Positions 12,488-26,346 of a stretch of 64,000 bases of DNA are shown in pieces (positions within the stretch are counted from its first letter, which is position 1; every line of letters starts with the position of its first letter). Source of the DNA: Tillus elongatus (Eukaryota; Arthropoda; Insecta; Coleoptera; Cleridae). Below the pieces are notes generated by a model. The model was not told the origin of the DNA. It ran no database searches and worked only from the letters and a program-made list of their open reading frames with translations. The stretch is taken from contig OZ023262.1 in NCBI GenBank assembly GCA_964006375.1, positions 197,370,778 through 197,434,777 of the forward strand, read 5' to 3'. The position numbers and the translations under genes were made by a program.

Positions 12488-12707
12488 ACTTTTTTTTTAA
12501 TTTGTTGTGGTGATTTGTGTTTTCCATGTGTACTTATAAATGAGTTTCTGGCAATTTTTACGATTGAAAACCTAATAATCTACAATACTATAGCAAGCAA
12601 CAGTTATGCTAATTATTTTAGGCCTAGAAAAATGTCTCTTATAAGAAACTGTACAATATAAATTTAATTGCAGGGTTTTATTACACACTTTCAACAACAA
12701 AAATTGT

Positions 12708-12755
12708 GGATGCAACATGTGCGATATCGTAGTGAATTTTCGTATAAATGATCTG
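12708..12755 (+). mobile_element. HINE-like element terminus, degenerate
   Basis: GATGCAACATGTGCGATATC followed by GTAGTGAATTTTCGT resembles the family terminus with about six mismatches. It faces the 12.24-12.49 kb copy. Confidence 0.5.
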
Positions 12756-12779
12756 CATTTATTTTGACATAAATTATAT

Positions 12780-13450
12780 GTACAGTGTGTTAAAATTGTA
12801 CCACCTCAATAATTTTTTGTATTTTAAAGCTTAAAAAAACTTTCTGTATGTGAGGCTTGTGGGGCTTCTTTGAATACGTAAACTACATTTCAGTGGATGA
12901 ATAGGGGGGGGGGTGTAATTTAGTGAAAATTTATATTGTTTGAGTTTGTTCGAGTAATAACACTTTTTAGGGTTTGTTTATCAGAAAACCTTCAATTTCA
13001 TCAAAGATTTGGGATTCTGTGCTAAAATTAAATAAGGGGTTGAATTTGTGGGGGTGGAATATCGGTGACAGAAATTTTTGTTTGTTTGTCGGTATGTCGG
13101 TCAATCTGTCGGCCTGTACGTTTGTCTGTTAGTAGGTGTAATAACCTACGAACCAATTGAGGTATCATCTTCAAATTTGGTATCTAGTTACTACCCGACA
13201 AAGGAACGCTTCGAGTTGTTTTTGGGTAAGATCGTTTCAGAGGGCAGGGGATAAATGAGGGGTGATTTGGTGGAAAGTGAAATTTTTTCGGTAAAGCTCG
13301 AGTAATATAACGTTTCAGGAGTTTATGGACCTTAAATATATTTCATTAAAATGTCTTTCTGAGGATAGTGAATTATCACAGCTATGTGGCAGTTATAGTT
13401 CAAGTTTCAGCCTTATTTATCTATTGTTATTTACTTCTCTAAGTATTTCA
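12780..13450. repeat. Unassigned repeat-like stretch
   Basis: 12788-12900 is related to 7138-7260. 13080-13140 is a TGTCGG/TGTCTG-rich low-complexity run of the kind often found in arthropod repeats. No coding signal. Confidence 0.4.
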
Positions 13451-13454
13451 GCTC

Positions 13455-13800
13455 TTGTAACCTTTTGAAAACTTTCAGTTATTCTTTCACCAAGGCCTTC
13501 CAAATTTTGTGGCCTGGTTTTGTACACCCATACTTTAATATTTCCTTATGAATAAAAATCGAGGTGTTGGATCGGGAGATACAGGCGGCTAGAAAAGTAA
13601 AGAACCATTTGGACTTATGCACCTTCGATGAAAGTTGTGATTGAACTAGTGCCTGACTATGACTGCATTATCAATTGGTACTCTATCTAGCAGAAAATAC
13701 ACATCCTGTCGCACTTGACTTGGAACTTCAGGTAATGCATCCCAAAATTCATTGTTTAAAAACTCTAATAATCGGCCAGCATTCAATAATTACTATAATT
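13455..13800 (-). pseudogene. Tc1/mariner-type transposase fragment (catalytic region)
   Basis: Minus-strand reading gives GRLLEFLNNEFWDALPEVPS (about 13785-13725), then a position equivalent to the second catalytic block written LLDRVPIDNAV. A stop follows, then FNHNFHRRCIS and PPVSPDPTPRFLF, equivalent to the third (PPRSPDLTPLDFF) block with Asp displaced by substitution. It is highly degraded and truncated on both sides. The assignment rests on block order, not on high identity. Confidence 0.5.
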
Positions 13801-16079
13801 ATTACGGGATGTCAAACAGCGGACCTTAAATTTATTACGGCCTTATAGTTCTTATTGGTCCGGCCGAATCACATTGTTCTCTCTAGCAGAGTCACCAGCC
13901 GACTGACTGGTTCGTTGTCGATTCTGCTGTTGGCTCGCATACAGGCAGATCACTTCTGTTTACTAGCGTACTTTTTGTCTCCCACTTAACCGGGAAATGC
14001 CTTTTGTATTAAAGAGAGGGCACATATAGCCAGTCTCAACTCAAGCTGCAACCGCTGTTCCTTAACGGCTAGTAATAAAACAATGTTTATGAAAATGTTA
14101 CCAACACCCTTTGTTTGTCGGCACTTTGATGATGCCGTCCTGTCTAAAAATAATCTCTATTTAAATGCGTATTTGTTTGACGAATTATTATGTAGAAAAT
14201 AAAGGATATTTCGACCACATATCTGCTAAATATTATTGAAGCAATTTATAATTTTGTAAACCTTTAGCGAGGAGTCAGAGCGGTGTTTACCCTGCAACAA
14301 ATTTTCATAAATACCGCACATCGTATTAACACCACAATATTTTGCACATTTCGAATTCAAAACAACAAGGACCAGTAGAATTTGAAAAGAAATGCCAACA
14401 GGTGTTATTGCGTATGCCTGGTGTCCTAACAATGTAAGCTTACCTAAAAAATCGAGCGTAACAAAATATATACACAAACATAAAATAAACAGAAAGAAAA
14501 GTCCATCAAAAGGTTTGCTCATTTAAAACAAGAAAGTTGTCATCATGTAGGTGCTTCTTTATCGCTAATATTATAACTAATACTTATAAAACGACAAGTT
14601 TACGCTTGCCATTAGAAATTTTGTGGTTATATGCGGTTATTTACTGTGGATCTTTGCTGAGTATCGATATGTTTTAAAAAATCTTGATTTATCAGAGTGG
14701 TTATTTTTAAGCGCAGAAATATATTCCTTGTGTCGACTGTTGAAATTTCTAGAAGTTTGACCAATGTAGACTCTGCTACAATGTGTAGAAACTTCTGGTT
14801 AAATTGTGAATTACGCTCCCTTTGCATTTGTACTGGCATTTATAATGGTTGAAATGTTTTCTGTAATGTTTTCACAGTATGTCATCGAATCATATATGTT
14901 ATCTTTTTAACTTTAACATTTAAATCTCTCAAATTAAGTGCTAATTTGTATTCTTTTCTGTTTATCATATCTATTGTTTCACAAAATAGCCATTATTAAA
15001 TGTAATCTGCTTGATTATTAAACTTAAAAAATGATTTCAGGCATAGATGGTGAAAATTCACGATGTGTCGTCGGCTTCGTGAAAAAGAGTGAGATGAATC
15101 GTATGGTATTGTTGTGCCTGTTCTAGTAGGTACTGTAGGTACTTAATCACAGCTATATGCCCAACTCTATCCACGTCCCACTGATAACCTGTAATCACTT
15201 TACTTAATGTCGAGTAATCGATAACTAGCTGACTTAGAAATGCTCTAATCTGACAGGAATGTTAATACCTACTTAGCATGGAAATGTCAAAAAACGAGAG
15301 TTATAGAGTTATAAGTCAGTATAAATAAATTAGCGACTAAGTATAAGGACCTGCCTTTGTATAATAAAGATGTTATAACATTGACAAATGTCAATCGTAA
15401 CTTGTAAGTGATCTAAGAAAACATTAAAAAAGTTTTAACCTGACTCCAGTTTTACCGAGTAAAGTACAAAGCGCTTGTGAGTTTGACAAGTTTCATGAGA
15501 TGATATTTTGAACGGAAGAGATGAGTATCTTATATTACAAACTGTAAAAGCCATTTGGAAAAGAATTTATTTAATTTCGGGAAGTAAGTTCGCAAAGCTT
15601 CATTCTGATTTTATGTTAAACTTGTTTCACAACTGTATCTCAGAAGTAAATTCTTAAGAAATAGCTAAGTTGAAAGTAAACGTAACTATCTGCCCAAGTG
15701 GATTTTTACAAGCAATTCCTTGAAAGGAGATTCGTAGCTTATGGAAACTACAAGATAGGTTTCGAAAAAGTTAGTATTTAAATGTGTTTTATATATTGCT
15801 TCTGTAAGCAGCGTTTAATTTGGTCCGTTTAAAAATATCTTGGCAGGTATTTAATTATAATATAGGTCTTTGAAACAAAGTCAAACAAGTAGTAACATAT
15901 TGCAATTATTCTGAAATAACTAAAAAAAATTGTTGAAAGCAGAGTAATTTAAAGTATTTCAGGTTTCAGCAAGTTCTAGAGCTGGTTAGCTCTTAAATAG
16001 TTGGCTGGTGTGGTATACTTGCAATATGGTAGGTGGTAGTGGAATTTTCCTTTACGTGATAGTAAAGAATTTTTTCACA
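13801..16079. other. About 2.3 kb without recognised genes
   Basis: A 98-codon minus-strand frame at 14522-14226 begins with a strongly hydrophobic segment (LFFLFILCLCIYFV). It has no recognisable family, no splice-supported partner exon and no second hydrophobic domain pattern that I can defend. I record it as a stretch and do not call it a gene. Confidence 0.5.
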
Positions 16080-19000
16080 CCCGATGAGGTACCACCCCTT
16101 ACATCAAGGGGCCGGTGAAGTCCCAACGGACGTTTCTGGCTCTGGTGTATGAGTCGGTTTCCCTTATAAACAAAAATGATGATGGCTCCTCCTTGTACAA
16201 AAGACTCCGGAGGTAAAATACCCCTCCATTAGGATCTCCGGGAGAGGGGTGTACAGGGGGCGCCAGCATCAAGATTTAACATATCCTTTTCGAATATATG
16301 TGGCCTAAATTTTAACCTAAACTCCGTCCACCATTTTCTCTAGGCTAATACGCCCCAACTCATCTTCCTCACCAAAACCCAAATCAGTGCCAAAACAGCC
16401 ACTAATCACCTTAATTTCCCGGGATATGAGCTCCTTGCTTCTTTTAGATTGCATGGAGTCGTGTACGCGTACGTCCGTAGCAATCTACCCTGCACCAGAC
16501 TCCCCAATTGAGAAGCTGGAAGAAAAGACATACTATGGATAAAACTTCCTCTCAGGGCTGCAACTAAATTCATCTGTTGCATTTACCGGTCACCTTCTGA
16601 CAACAACTTCGTCCAGCTCTTTGACTACCTTTCTGAAAAAACCGACCATCTGATTTCTGAATATCCTTTCTCCGAGGTCACTATTCCTGGTGGCTTCAAT
16701 GTCTATAATAAGGAATGGCTAGGATCTTTAAAAACCGACCCATAAGGAAGACCAGCGGATGCCTTTGCAGTCAGCAATACTTTAGCCAATATGGCTTAGC
16801 AACCTACTTACTTTCCTCGCATTCCAACATACAGCTCAAATCCATTGGATGCCCTTCTTACTACAAATCCTGACTGTTATAAGATATCAGTCACCGCCCC
16901 CCTGGGTCACTCAGACCACGGCATGGTGACTGTTTCCTGCGCAATGCGACCCGAGGTCACACAGTCATCACACCCACGTATCGTTTGGCACTACAACTCC
17001 GCGAACTGGGACGAAATGCGAGATTATTTTTCCTCATTTCCATGGGCCTCTGTCTGCTTCTCTCATCCTGACCCCTCTGATATCTCACAAAACGTCACCG
17101 AAATTATTCAAGCTGGCATGGAATTATATATTCCACGTACACGGAAAACCACTGCAGCCACTCAAAAGTCCTGGTTCTCTAAGTCCTGTGACAAGGCCAG
17201 ACTCGAAAAGGTCAAAGCTCACAAAAAGCTTCTACACAATCCTAGTCAAGAAAACCGTCAAGCATTTAACGACGCAAGAAACCGCTATGTCCGCATTCTT
17301 TCTGAGGCAAAAAACTCGTTTAACAACCACATAAAAAACAAAGTCCTCTTAAGCTCCAGCGGCAGGAAACCCTTCTGGACTCTTGCTAAGTCTATTGGGA
17401 ATAATTTCTGCAAGAGCACGTTCCCATATCTTGTCTCAGGGGATGAAATTGTCTCTACCTCCCTGGGCAAGACTGAACTTTTTGCCTCATTGTTCGCCGG
17501 CAATTCTACTCTCAACCCACCACCAAATGTTCAACCACCAACAGTCGCCAATGCTACGCATAAAATGACTGATATCATTTTCAAAACAAAAAAGGTACGA
17601 AAGATGCTCTCTTCTTTTAATACCAAAAAATCATCTGGCCTTGACTAGATTCCAGCAATTCTTCTCAAAAAATGCGCACCAGAACTTGCTCCTGTCCTGA
17701 CTCGCCTGTTTCAGACATCTTACAATAGAGGCATATTCCCTAGTAACTGGAAAACTGCTCGAGTACAACCCGTCCCCAAGAAAGGATCCAAAGCGCTTCA
17801 TAGCAACTAGAGGCCTATTTCTCTCCTTTCAGTCGTCTTTAAAGTGTTGGAAAAGTATATAAACACCGAATTACTAAAATTTCTTGAAAAACACAGTCTA
17901 ATCCACGACAGGCGGTATGGATTCCGTCAGCGCTGATCAACTGCCGACCTCCTTTCCTTTGTCCCTTATTCTTGGAACAAGTCTATGGAACTATATGGTG
18001 AATCCCAGATTGTCGCTCTAGACATATCCAAAGCACTCGAGCAGGTCTGGCACGCAGCGCTGCTTAATAAACTACCGGGCTATGGGCTACCACCAAAACT
18101 CTGTACGTGGACAGCAAATTTCCTCTCCAACCGGAACATTTCTGTTGTCGTGGATGGCCATTCTTCTAAACTTTATCCAATTAATGTAGGAGTTCCTCAA
18201 GGTTCAGCTTAAGCCCCTAATTTGTTTCTTTTCCACATCAATGACCTCCTCTCTAGCACATCTAACCCAGTTCACAGTTACGCAGACGACAGCACCCTCC
18301 ACTCAAATATACAATATTCTAAGCCTGTCTCTTTAGCCCAACTAGATGAGGATCGCAGACTCATGGAGGGTTCTATCTCCGTGGATATCCAAAAAATATT
18401 AGACTGGGAAGTGGAAATCTTGTACAATTCAACCCTACCAAATCACAGTCTTGCTTTCTTTCTCATAAGAGATACACCAGCCCTAGACCGATCACAATGA
18501 ACAACCAAGTTATTCAAAGTAATGAGTCCTTTTCACTTGTTGTCATTTCTGTGAATCGAAATCGAAAATTGGCACCAACATGTCACATCAATTGCAGAAG
18601 TGGCTGTTAAGAAATTAGGTTTCCTCTTCCGGGCTCGCAAATACTTTTCACGAGCTAATCTCTATACCTTATATACTTCACAAATAAGACCAAACCTCGA
18701 ATACTGCTCCCACATCTGGGGTGCGGCTGCCGCTTCTACACTCGCTATTCTGGACTCCATTCAGAAGAGAGCTATACGTCTTATCGGTGACCCTACCCTC
18801 ATATAAAGGCTGCGATTCATAGCCCGCCGACGTGCCGTTGGTAGCCTCTCCCTTTTTGATAGATATCTGCACCGAGCACTGCTCAGAGGAGCTTTCTTCC
18901 ATAGTTCCTCCACCTGCTACCCCCAACAGATCTACCAGGGGAACAGAGCGAATGCACCGTTTTCTGTCCATGTCACCAGACATAGAACATCTTGTTATGC

Positions 19001-19195
19001 CCGTTCTTTTGTTCCGAGGACTTCCAAGTTGTGGAATTCCTTGCCGGCACATGTTTGTCCTTCTCCCCCGAACCTCCAAACCTTCAAGTCCAGAATTGAC
19101 AAGTTGCCTCTTTCCTCCTTGTCGACACCCACGGTACGATAGTATTTAGGCTGTAAGCCCTCGTCGTGTGTTGTTGAAATTAAAAAAAAATCGAA
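16080..19195 (+). mobile_element. Jockey/CR1-superfamily LINE, nearly full length, dead
   Basis: Non-LTR retrotransposon on the plus strand. It begins near a GC-richer 5' region (16080-16260, CTCCGGGAGAGG) and ends in an A-rich tail (GTTGAAATTAAAAAAAAA, about 19172-19190). ORF2 is spread over several frames (see the pseudogene entry). Base composition is distinctly less AT-rich than the flanks, as expected for a LINE coding region. No target-site duplication was determined. Confidence 0.85.
16450..19145 (+). pseudogene. LINE ORF2 remnant: endonuclease and reverse transcriptase
   Basis: The APE-type endonuclease is visible as CCIYRSPSDNNF (about 16580), a GGFNVYN block (about 16690; the canonical GDFN Asp is Gly) and LGHSDHG (about 16905). 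The open stretch 16845-17648 carries the linker. The RT continues through IPAILLKKCAPELAPVLTRL, RYGFRQR, VALDISKALEQVW (about 18010; the usual FD is lost) and GVPQGSA (about 18190). The catalytic box HSYADDSTLHSN follows at about 18270. The thumb and C-terminus include KKLGFLFRARKYF and QIRPNLEYCSHIWG (about 18690). At least five stops or frameshifts (17647, 17810, 17937, 18211 and near 18500-18600) prevent function. The YADD residues survive. Confidence 0.88.
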
Positions 19196-19289
19196 AGACA
19201 TAATTTATACCAACAATACAGTGTCTCCAAAATTGTGTGAAACGCCCTACCATTGTAGATTATATAGGTATTGTTTAATGAGTCGTATA

Positions 19290-19605
19290 ACGCCTTTAGC
19301 CTCTCAGCGATGCGAGCTTCGACCTAATGGGTCTATGGTGCCTGACTGCTTTTTTATAATAATTGTCCACAAAGTTTTAGCCTTCTGTGTTGTCTACTAT
19401 TTTATTGGTAGCTATTGTATCTATTTCCTGGGGTGTAAAGATTACCTCTCCAAGTTATTTGAGCCTTTTGAGGAACTGAGCCATACAGTCGCATAGCAAA
19501 TGTTCTGTTGTTTTTGATGCTCTGGTGCAGTATGTCCAGTTTTCACTGTCCACCTTACCCATTATACCATAATGAGACATGCTTTCGGGCTTTCTCAGCG
19601 TCAGT
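19290..19605 (-). pseudogene. LINE ORF2 C-terminal tail fragment
   Basis: Minus-strand reading gives SKTTEHLLCDCMAQFLKRLK after WTYCTRA, then LGEVIFTPQEI. This is the Cys/His motif (C...T.EHLLC.C) followed by LG-EI typical of the C-terminus of R1/LOA/I-group LINE ORF2 proteins. It is short, has stops, and lies directly downstream of the forward LINE without belonging to it (opposite strand). Confidence 0.5.
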
Positions 19606-19659
19606 ATTGATAGATGCATGGTGGTGCATGGTGATTAGAAAATTAAACTAAACATTATT

Positions 19660-20768
19660 TTGGGGTTTTCATTGAATTCGGAATGTCACGCCTATTCCGA
19701 CATAGTGTAGCCACAATAGTAATACTTTTATCCTACTGCTAAGTTGCTGGTAGAACACCAGTGAAAAAAAAATGTCTATCGTTAGGTTGGGGCTTAAATT
19801 ATAAACGTCATGCACAAAAGTTTGCACTACTTTACGCCGCAGGTTTTTATGTGGAGGTTCTCCAGGCTTGCGACCAACATTAGCTAAACCACCTAGGGCA
19901 TAACCAGACTTAGACTCAAACAAAATATTTTAAGTCCATATTTTGCCGGTTTAAATGACATACATTGAACGAATTTGCATTGACCTCTAAACTTAACGAC
20001 GTGTTTATCTATAATTACATTAGTTTCCGATATGACTAGGTTTTCCATTGTTGAGTGAATAAATCCAAAACGTAGCATACCATTGCTAATTTATCGGTGT
20101 CCAAACGTGTATTCCAAGTATCGTCAAATCTAACGAATCTTTATATGGCTTCAAAGCAAAATATAGACAATGCGGCTCGGTATATAACATTAGTCAATAG
20201 AGCACAGAATAGTTAGCTCGCAGGAACATTCCCGCTTTTGTTAACTCCTGCATGAATAAGTAAACCCTAGAATGCAAAGAATCATCAACAGTTACATCTT
20301 TTCACGCTTTTCCTCTGCTCCATAAACACATTTCCTATCTAAATGAGTACAGTTCACAATTTTTTGTACAATCATTGAAGTAACAAATAACTGAAACGCT
20401 TATTTTGGTGTTGCAGTGATATCCTTTCTTGCCAGTCCCGTCCAACACCGAATAATGTTATGTGGGTCAATTTCATTTTTTACTAGAGGTTCTAGGCTCC
20501 AACATAGAGCACATGGAGTTACGTAACCACTCGTTGGAGCAAATGTCGAATTACCAATAGCGCCAGCATCATCCTCTGAGTTATGGTCACCGACATCACT
20601 ACTGAATTTAGAATACTCGACAGAAATCAATTCGAAATTTGTGTCTTCTGTGTAATAATTTTCTGCTTCTAATAAATCACTTTCTCCAAAAGGCAGGTCA
20701 TTATATTCAGCGGCCCAATGCAACAGTATTTCTTCATAGCCGTCGTCACCAACTCTCAGGCTTTTCAC
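19660..20768 (-). pseudogene. piggyBac-like transposase pseudogene
   Basis: Minus strand. The N-terminal acidic region (20768-20400) has EEILLHWAAEYNDLP and a run rich in Asp, Glu and Ser. The DDE_Tnp_1_7-type domain is scattered over frames: FVTSMIVQKIVNCTHLDRK (about 20385-20330), RYLEYTFGHR-like (about 20125), then NVIIDKHVVKFRGQCKF (about 20015) and KPAKYGLKI (about 19945). These match the conserved 'IDEQ..FRGR..F.QY..KPAKYGIK' block of piggyBac transposases. SKSGYALGGLANVGRKPGE (19911-19855), VVQTFVHDVY and FYQQL follow. Multiple stops and a missing C-terminal Cys-rich domain show decay. TTAA target sites and terminal repeats were not located. Confidence 0.8.
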
Positions 20769-21289
20769 ATTATCTTTGATGCCATTATCATATGTGTCTC
20801 ACAAGTTCACTCAATGCAACTTTTATTTCAATAAAAGGTTAATCAGCTACACCTGACGTTTGTGCATCTAGCAGTAATGCAGGTTTTAGCTTGTACAGAC
20901 ACGCACTATTTCGTGCAATAATGCGCGACAGATTAAAATAACTCCCAGCCGGCTATTAACAATACTTGTTTCATAAAAGCTATTAGTAGACGGGCGCTGG
21001 ACGCCCGGTTTATGTAAACACGGGATTCTAATGGTAAGGGATATTTTTTTCGATTTAAAAGTACACTTGAATGTTTTAAATAAAGTGGGTGATAAATAAA
21101 GACGTGTTTAGACCATAACTAAATGCTCGAGCCGCTTGAAATTATTTGAAACAAATTATAATTAACCAAGGTCTCTCTGGGCCTGAGAGGCCTAGTTTGT
21201 GCATTATAGGATTTAAAAATCAACCTACCTATTTTAACCACATTTTCAGTTGGTAACTGTCTGTTCCGGTTCATATAAAAAAACTCAAA
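20769..21289. other. Stretch with no recognised gene
   Basis: Possible 5' region of the piggyBac copy, but no terminal repeat can be defined. Confidence 0.4.
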
Positions 21290-22369
21290 GACGCAGCAAG
21301 TGCGTTATGGTAGTGAATTTTCATAAAAATGTTTTTAATAGCAAATATGTGTTTTTTAAGAAAGCAGGCATCAAATTTGGTTATCTATATAGTAAAAACA
21401 ATGTGCCATGTTTCATCAAAATAACTTTATTGTTTGAAAATGTACAAAAATTTCCGAAAGTAAACTTAAAGTGTTCCCGAAAAAACTCGTTTCTTGGTCA
21501 ACCTTATAGGTTAATAGCGAATTGAGCTATGCAAATATGAAGCATTTGATCAAAATTCGCTACCATAACGCACTTGCTTCGTCCAGAATTTCTTTTCTTA
21601 CAAACATGCATTATATTTCGATGGAAAATGCAAAAATGCAATAACATAAGGCGTGTTTGATTTAAAAAAAAAAGAAAATTTGTATCACCAACGACTTATG
21701 GGCCACCCTGTGATTGTAGAAATAATTTTTTAGGATGTAGCTTAAGACACCCTATAATTAATATATACGAATTTTTTTCATATCTTCTATAATAACGAAT
21801 ATATTGAGCTTTATTGATTTTTTACGAAAATTCGACAAAAACTATATACCATTAGACGATAAACTCTATAGCTAAGGCTACTACTGCCAAGCATGAGAGA
21901 AAGGGTCTATTTGAAATGAATTTTCTGGAAACATTTTAGTAAAACGAAGGACAATGACGGTTGAAACTAAGACTTCAGGGTTTGTAAAACATTCTTCTTC
22001 AGATATTTTATTTCCTAAGCCCGTATTAGATTCAAGTTCTTTGCCTAAATGTTGCCAATTTTGACGTTTTGTATCGCAACTTTGACGTTTTGAGGAACAC
22101 CCCAATTTATTTTTCTTTAAATGCATATAACTTTTTTGTCTTTTGGTAGGTAACTTACCTATGAGGATATAAACCCGCGTACCAAATTTGGTTGCCCTTA
22201 CTTTGTTAATTCCGGAGATATATATTTTTTTCGAAAGAAAACACAAAATTTTCCGGGAAAACCTGGGCCGATTTTCCTGGCTAACGAACTTATCCAAGCC
22301 ATTTGCAGAGGGAAGGTATTAACAAAATTTAATCAAAATCGGACCATTATTTTTTGAGTTTTCGGTGTG

Positions 22370-22425
<56 letters not shown>

Positions 22426-22540
22426 AAATTGAAACTGTGTTCTGGGGGTACTAATTAGCGCTCATTTGAAGAAATTTTTTCAAAATTCAAAAGTCGGGAT
22501 CTCCTCATTAGTGAATTTTTTAAAAGGAAATTCACTAATA
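21290..22540 (+). mobile_element. Compound HINE-like element, array unit 1
   Basis: Starts with GACGCAGCAAGTGCGTTATG followed by GTAGTGAATTTT. It carries an inverted copy of the same terminus at 21551-21584, then a long unique middle and the family body (TTTCCGGGAAAACC, GATTTTCCTGGCTAACGAAC). A short (TA)n core lies at 22376-22419. The 3' hairpin is TAGTGAATTTTTTAAAAGG...TTCACTA at 22508-22538. Unit 2 repeats this order, 60 bp downstream. Noncoding. Confidence 0.8.
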
Positions 22541-22600
22541 CAATAAAGTTATTAATAACTTCGTAAGACGCATAGAGTAGCAGAAATAAAAAAAAATCTG

Positions 22601-24028
<1,428 letters not shown>

Positions 24029-24542
24029 AGAGTCAGGTCAGAACAGTTATATTGAATAAAATAAATAAATAACTTTATTTTATAGCGGGTATCACAAGCT
24101 GAAGTTTGTTTTGTTATTTCTGCAAAAATTTACGTCAATCAAAATGAATGAATATAAATAATTCAAGAAATGTAGCTAACAAACAAATCACAAACATTTT
24201 TTGACGTGAACACGTTTGCAGTCGTATTTTGTTACTTAGTTTGAAAAACAAAGTGACAAAGAAATGATATTATATTGTTTCGATTATAAATAAGAAATTA
24301 GTTTTTTGGCGCCGACATCAATACCAGCAATAAATATACAACAACGAAAATCTACGCTCCACATTTTTAATCTTCTCTTAAAATTAGACAATGAAAATAC
24401 TTTCATACGGCTTCGAACATGTGGATTAATGGTCTACTTTAGATGCATTTAGCCGTAAATTATACAACTTTATAATAAACGTTACGATCTGGCTTAGTGT
24501 CATCTGATATATTGACACCAAGGGCCACAGTGAAAAAAGTCT

Positions 24543-25040
24543 GGACTCAGCACGTGAGTTATGGAAGTGAATTTTCATAAAAATGTTTTTAATAGCAAAT
24601 ATGTCACCTTACTGCAAACAGGCACAAATTTGGTTACCGGTATAACTTATATAATATAAACACTGTACCATATTTTACCGAAATAACTTATTGTTTGAAA
24701 ATATACAAGAATGTTCAGAAAATAAACTTCAAATGTCTGAGAAAATTGGTTTCCTAGCCAACGAACCTTAGGTTAAGAGCCAATTGCGTTTTCGAAATTT
24801 GAAGTATTTAATGACAATTCGCTACTAAAACCCCCTTTTTTCTTAAAACCATGCATCATATTTCGATAAAAATGCAAAAATGCATTCATATAAGTGATGT
24901 TCGAAAAAAATTTTAGGTATTCCCAACGACTTATGGGCCATCCTGTGATTGTCCAAATAATATTATAAGATGACGCTCAAGACACCCGATAATTAACTTG
25001 CCCAATTTTTACCGAATTTTGTATAATACCAATCACATTA
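24543..25040 (+). mobile_element. Compound HINE-like element, diverged unit 3
   Basis: Starts GACTCAGCACGTGAGTTATG followed by GAAGTGAATTTT and follows units 1 and 2 through the inverted-terminus region (about 24825) and into the middle ('cgacttatgggcca', 'caagacacccgataatt'). It is more diverged and stops before the body and TA core. Confidence 0.7.
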
Positions 25041-25504
25041 AACTTTACCCTAGAAATGCGTGATCCTGTATATATGTAAATAGATACAAACTGAAACGGA
25101 ATAAATATGGATGTAAAACAAGTTCTGAGTACAATATATTTACTTTTCACTGGAGTTCGAATTTAGAAAATCGATATGGACATATACGTAAAATATTTCT
25201 CGGAAATGTTCCCATAAATGGTGAAGTTTCGCCAAAAAATGGATTGGGTGTATACGTTTCTGAATTCGATCAATTTATGTTATTAACAACAATAATTAAC
25301 TCATATATGAATCAGTAGGTGACTCATATATGTATAGACTGAATATTCCCCAATATTTCCAATCTTTGGGAACATAGTATAAGAGAATATTCCCTGAAAA
25401 GTTTCGCAAACACAGATTTCCGGGAACGGCACTCCACTACTTACCATACATTTCCAATGTCACGATTTCAATTTATTTTCGTAGAGCTGCTAAACTTTAT
25501 TAGT

Positions 25505-25616
25505 CAATTTCTTTTTAAATCACTAATGAGGAGATCCCAACTTTTGAATTTTGAAAAAATTTCTCCAAATTAGCGCAAACTGCGACCCCTAGAACCCATA
25601 TCTGGGGTCAGTTTAA

Positions 25617-25711
<95 letters not shown>
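25505..25711 (-). mobile_element. HINE-like element 3' end with (TA)n
   Basis: Reverse-oriented 3' end: AATCACTAATGAGGAGATCC, then AGAACCCATATCTGGGGTCA, then (TA)n at 25621-25711. No body beyond the TA tract. Confidence 0.7.
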
Positions 25712-25713
<2 letters not shown>

Positions 25714-26257
25714 ATATAAATACATCACAAAGATATATAATAAGTGGAATTTCCATAGACTAAAATTGAAATAATAATAATAATTTGACACTTTTAAAAG
25801 AAATATTAACTTTGAAGTAAAGAGTTATAACACGTGTCCTAAAATAAAAAGAAACTGTTGATACAAAAAAATTATAAATAAATTGACAAATCAGATAAAA
25901 TATTAAAGATCTATAAAATATAATTTATAATAGCCAAAAGGCGCCCAACAACTAATTTAATCAAAATATTCTACATAAACAAAAATACTTATCGCTAAAC
26001 ATATAACTATACAAATTATAACTAAAAATAACAATATTATATACATATTTAAAGTTTAAGTTTCATAAACACATAAAAACAATATAAGACACACCGGTGC
26101 ATAATAAACAGCGTCCATAAACGTGGGATTTTTGAATAACTACAATAATTAATACAAATTTTGAATAATAACATTTATAATTACAATATTTAATCTAAAT
26201 TTACAAAAATACTTAAATTCTACACCCAATATAATAATAAGACCGCCGCCTTTTAAC

Positions 26258-26263
<6 letters not shown>

Positions 26264-26342
<79 letters not shown>
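26264..26342. repeat. (TA)n microsatellite
   Basis: Uninterrupted TA repeat of about 79 bp. Confidence 0.97.

Positions 26343-26346
<4 letters not shown>

Noticed and set aside
14226..14522. Hydrophobic 98-codon minus frame as a possible chemoreceptor exon
   Set aside because: One hydrophobic start segment only, no family motif, no splice-supported neighbours.
18678..19149. Opposite-strand and overlapping frames in the first LINE
   Set aside because: Shadows of the LINE ORF2 in wrong frames.
20400..20768. 122-codon minus frame as a host gene
   Set aside because: It continues into unmistakable piggyBac transposase motifs (KPAKYGLKI, GYALGGL) on the same strand, and the frame opens without an ATG.
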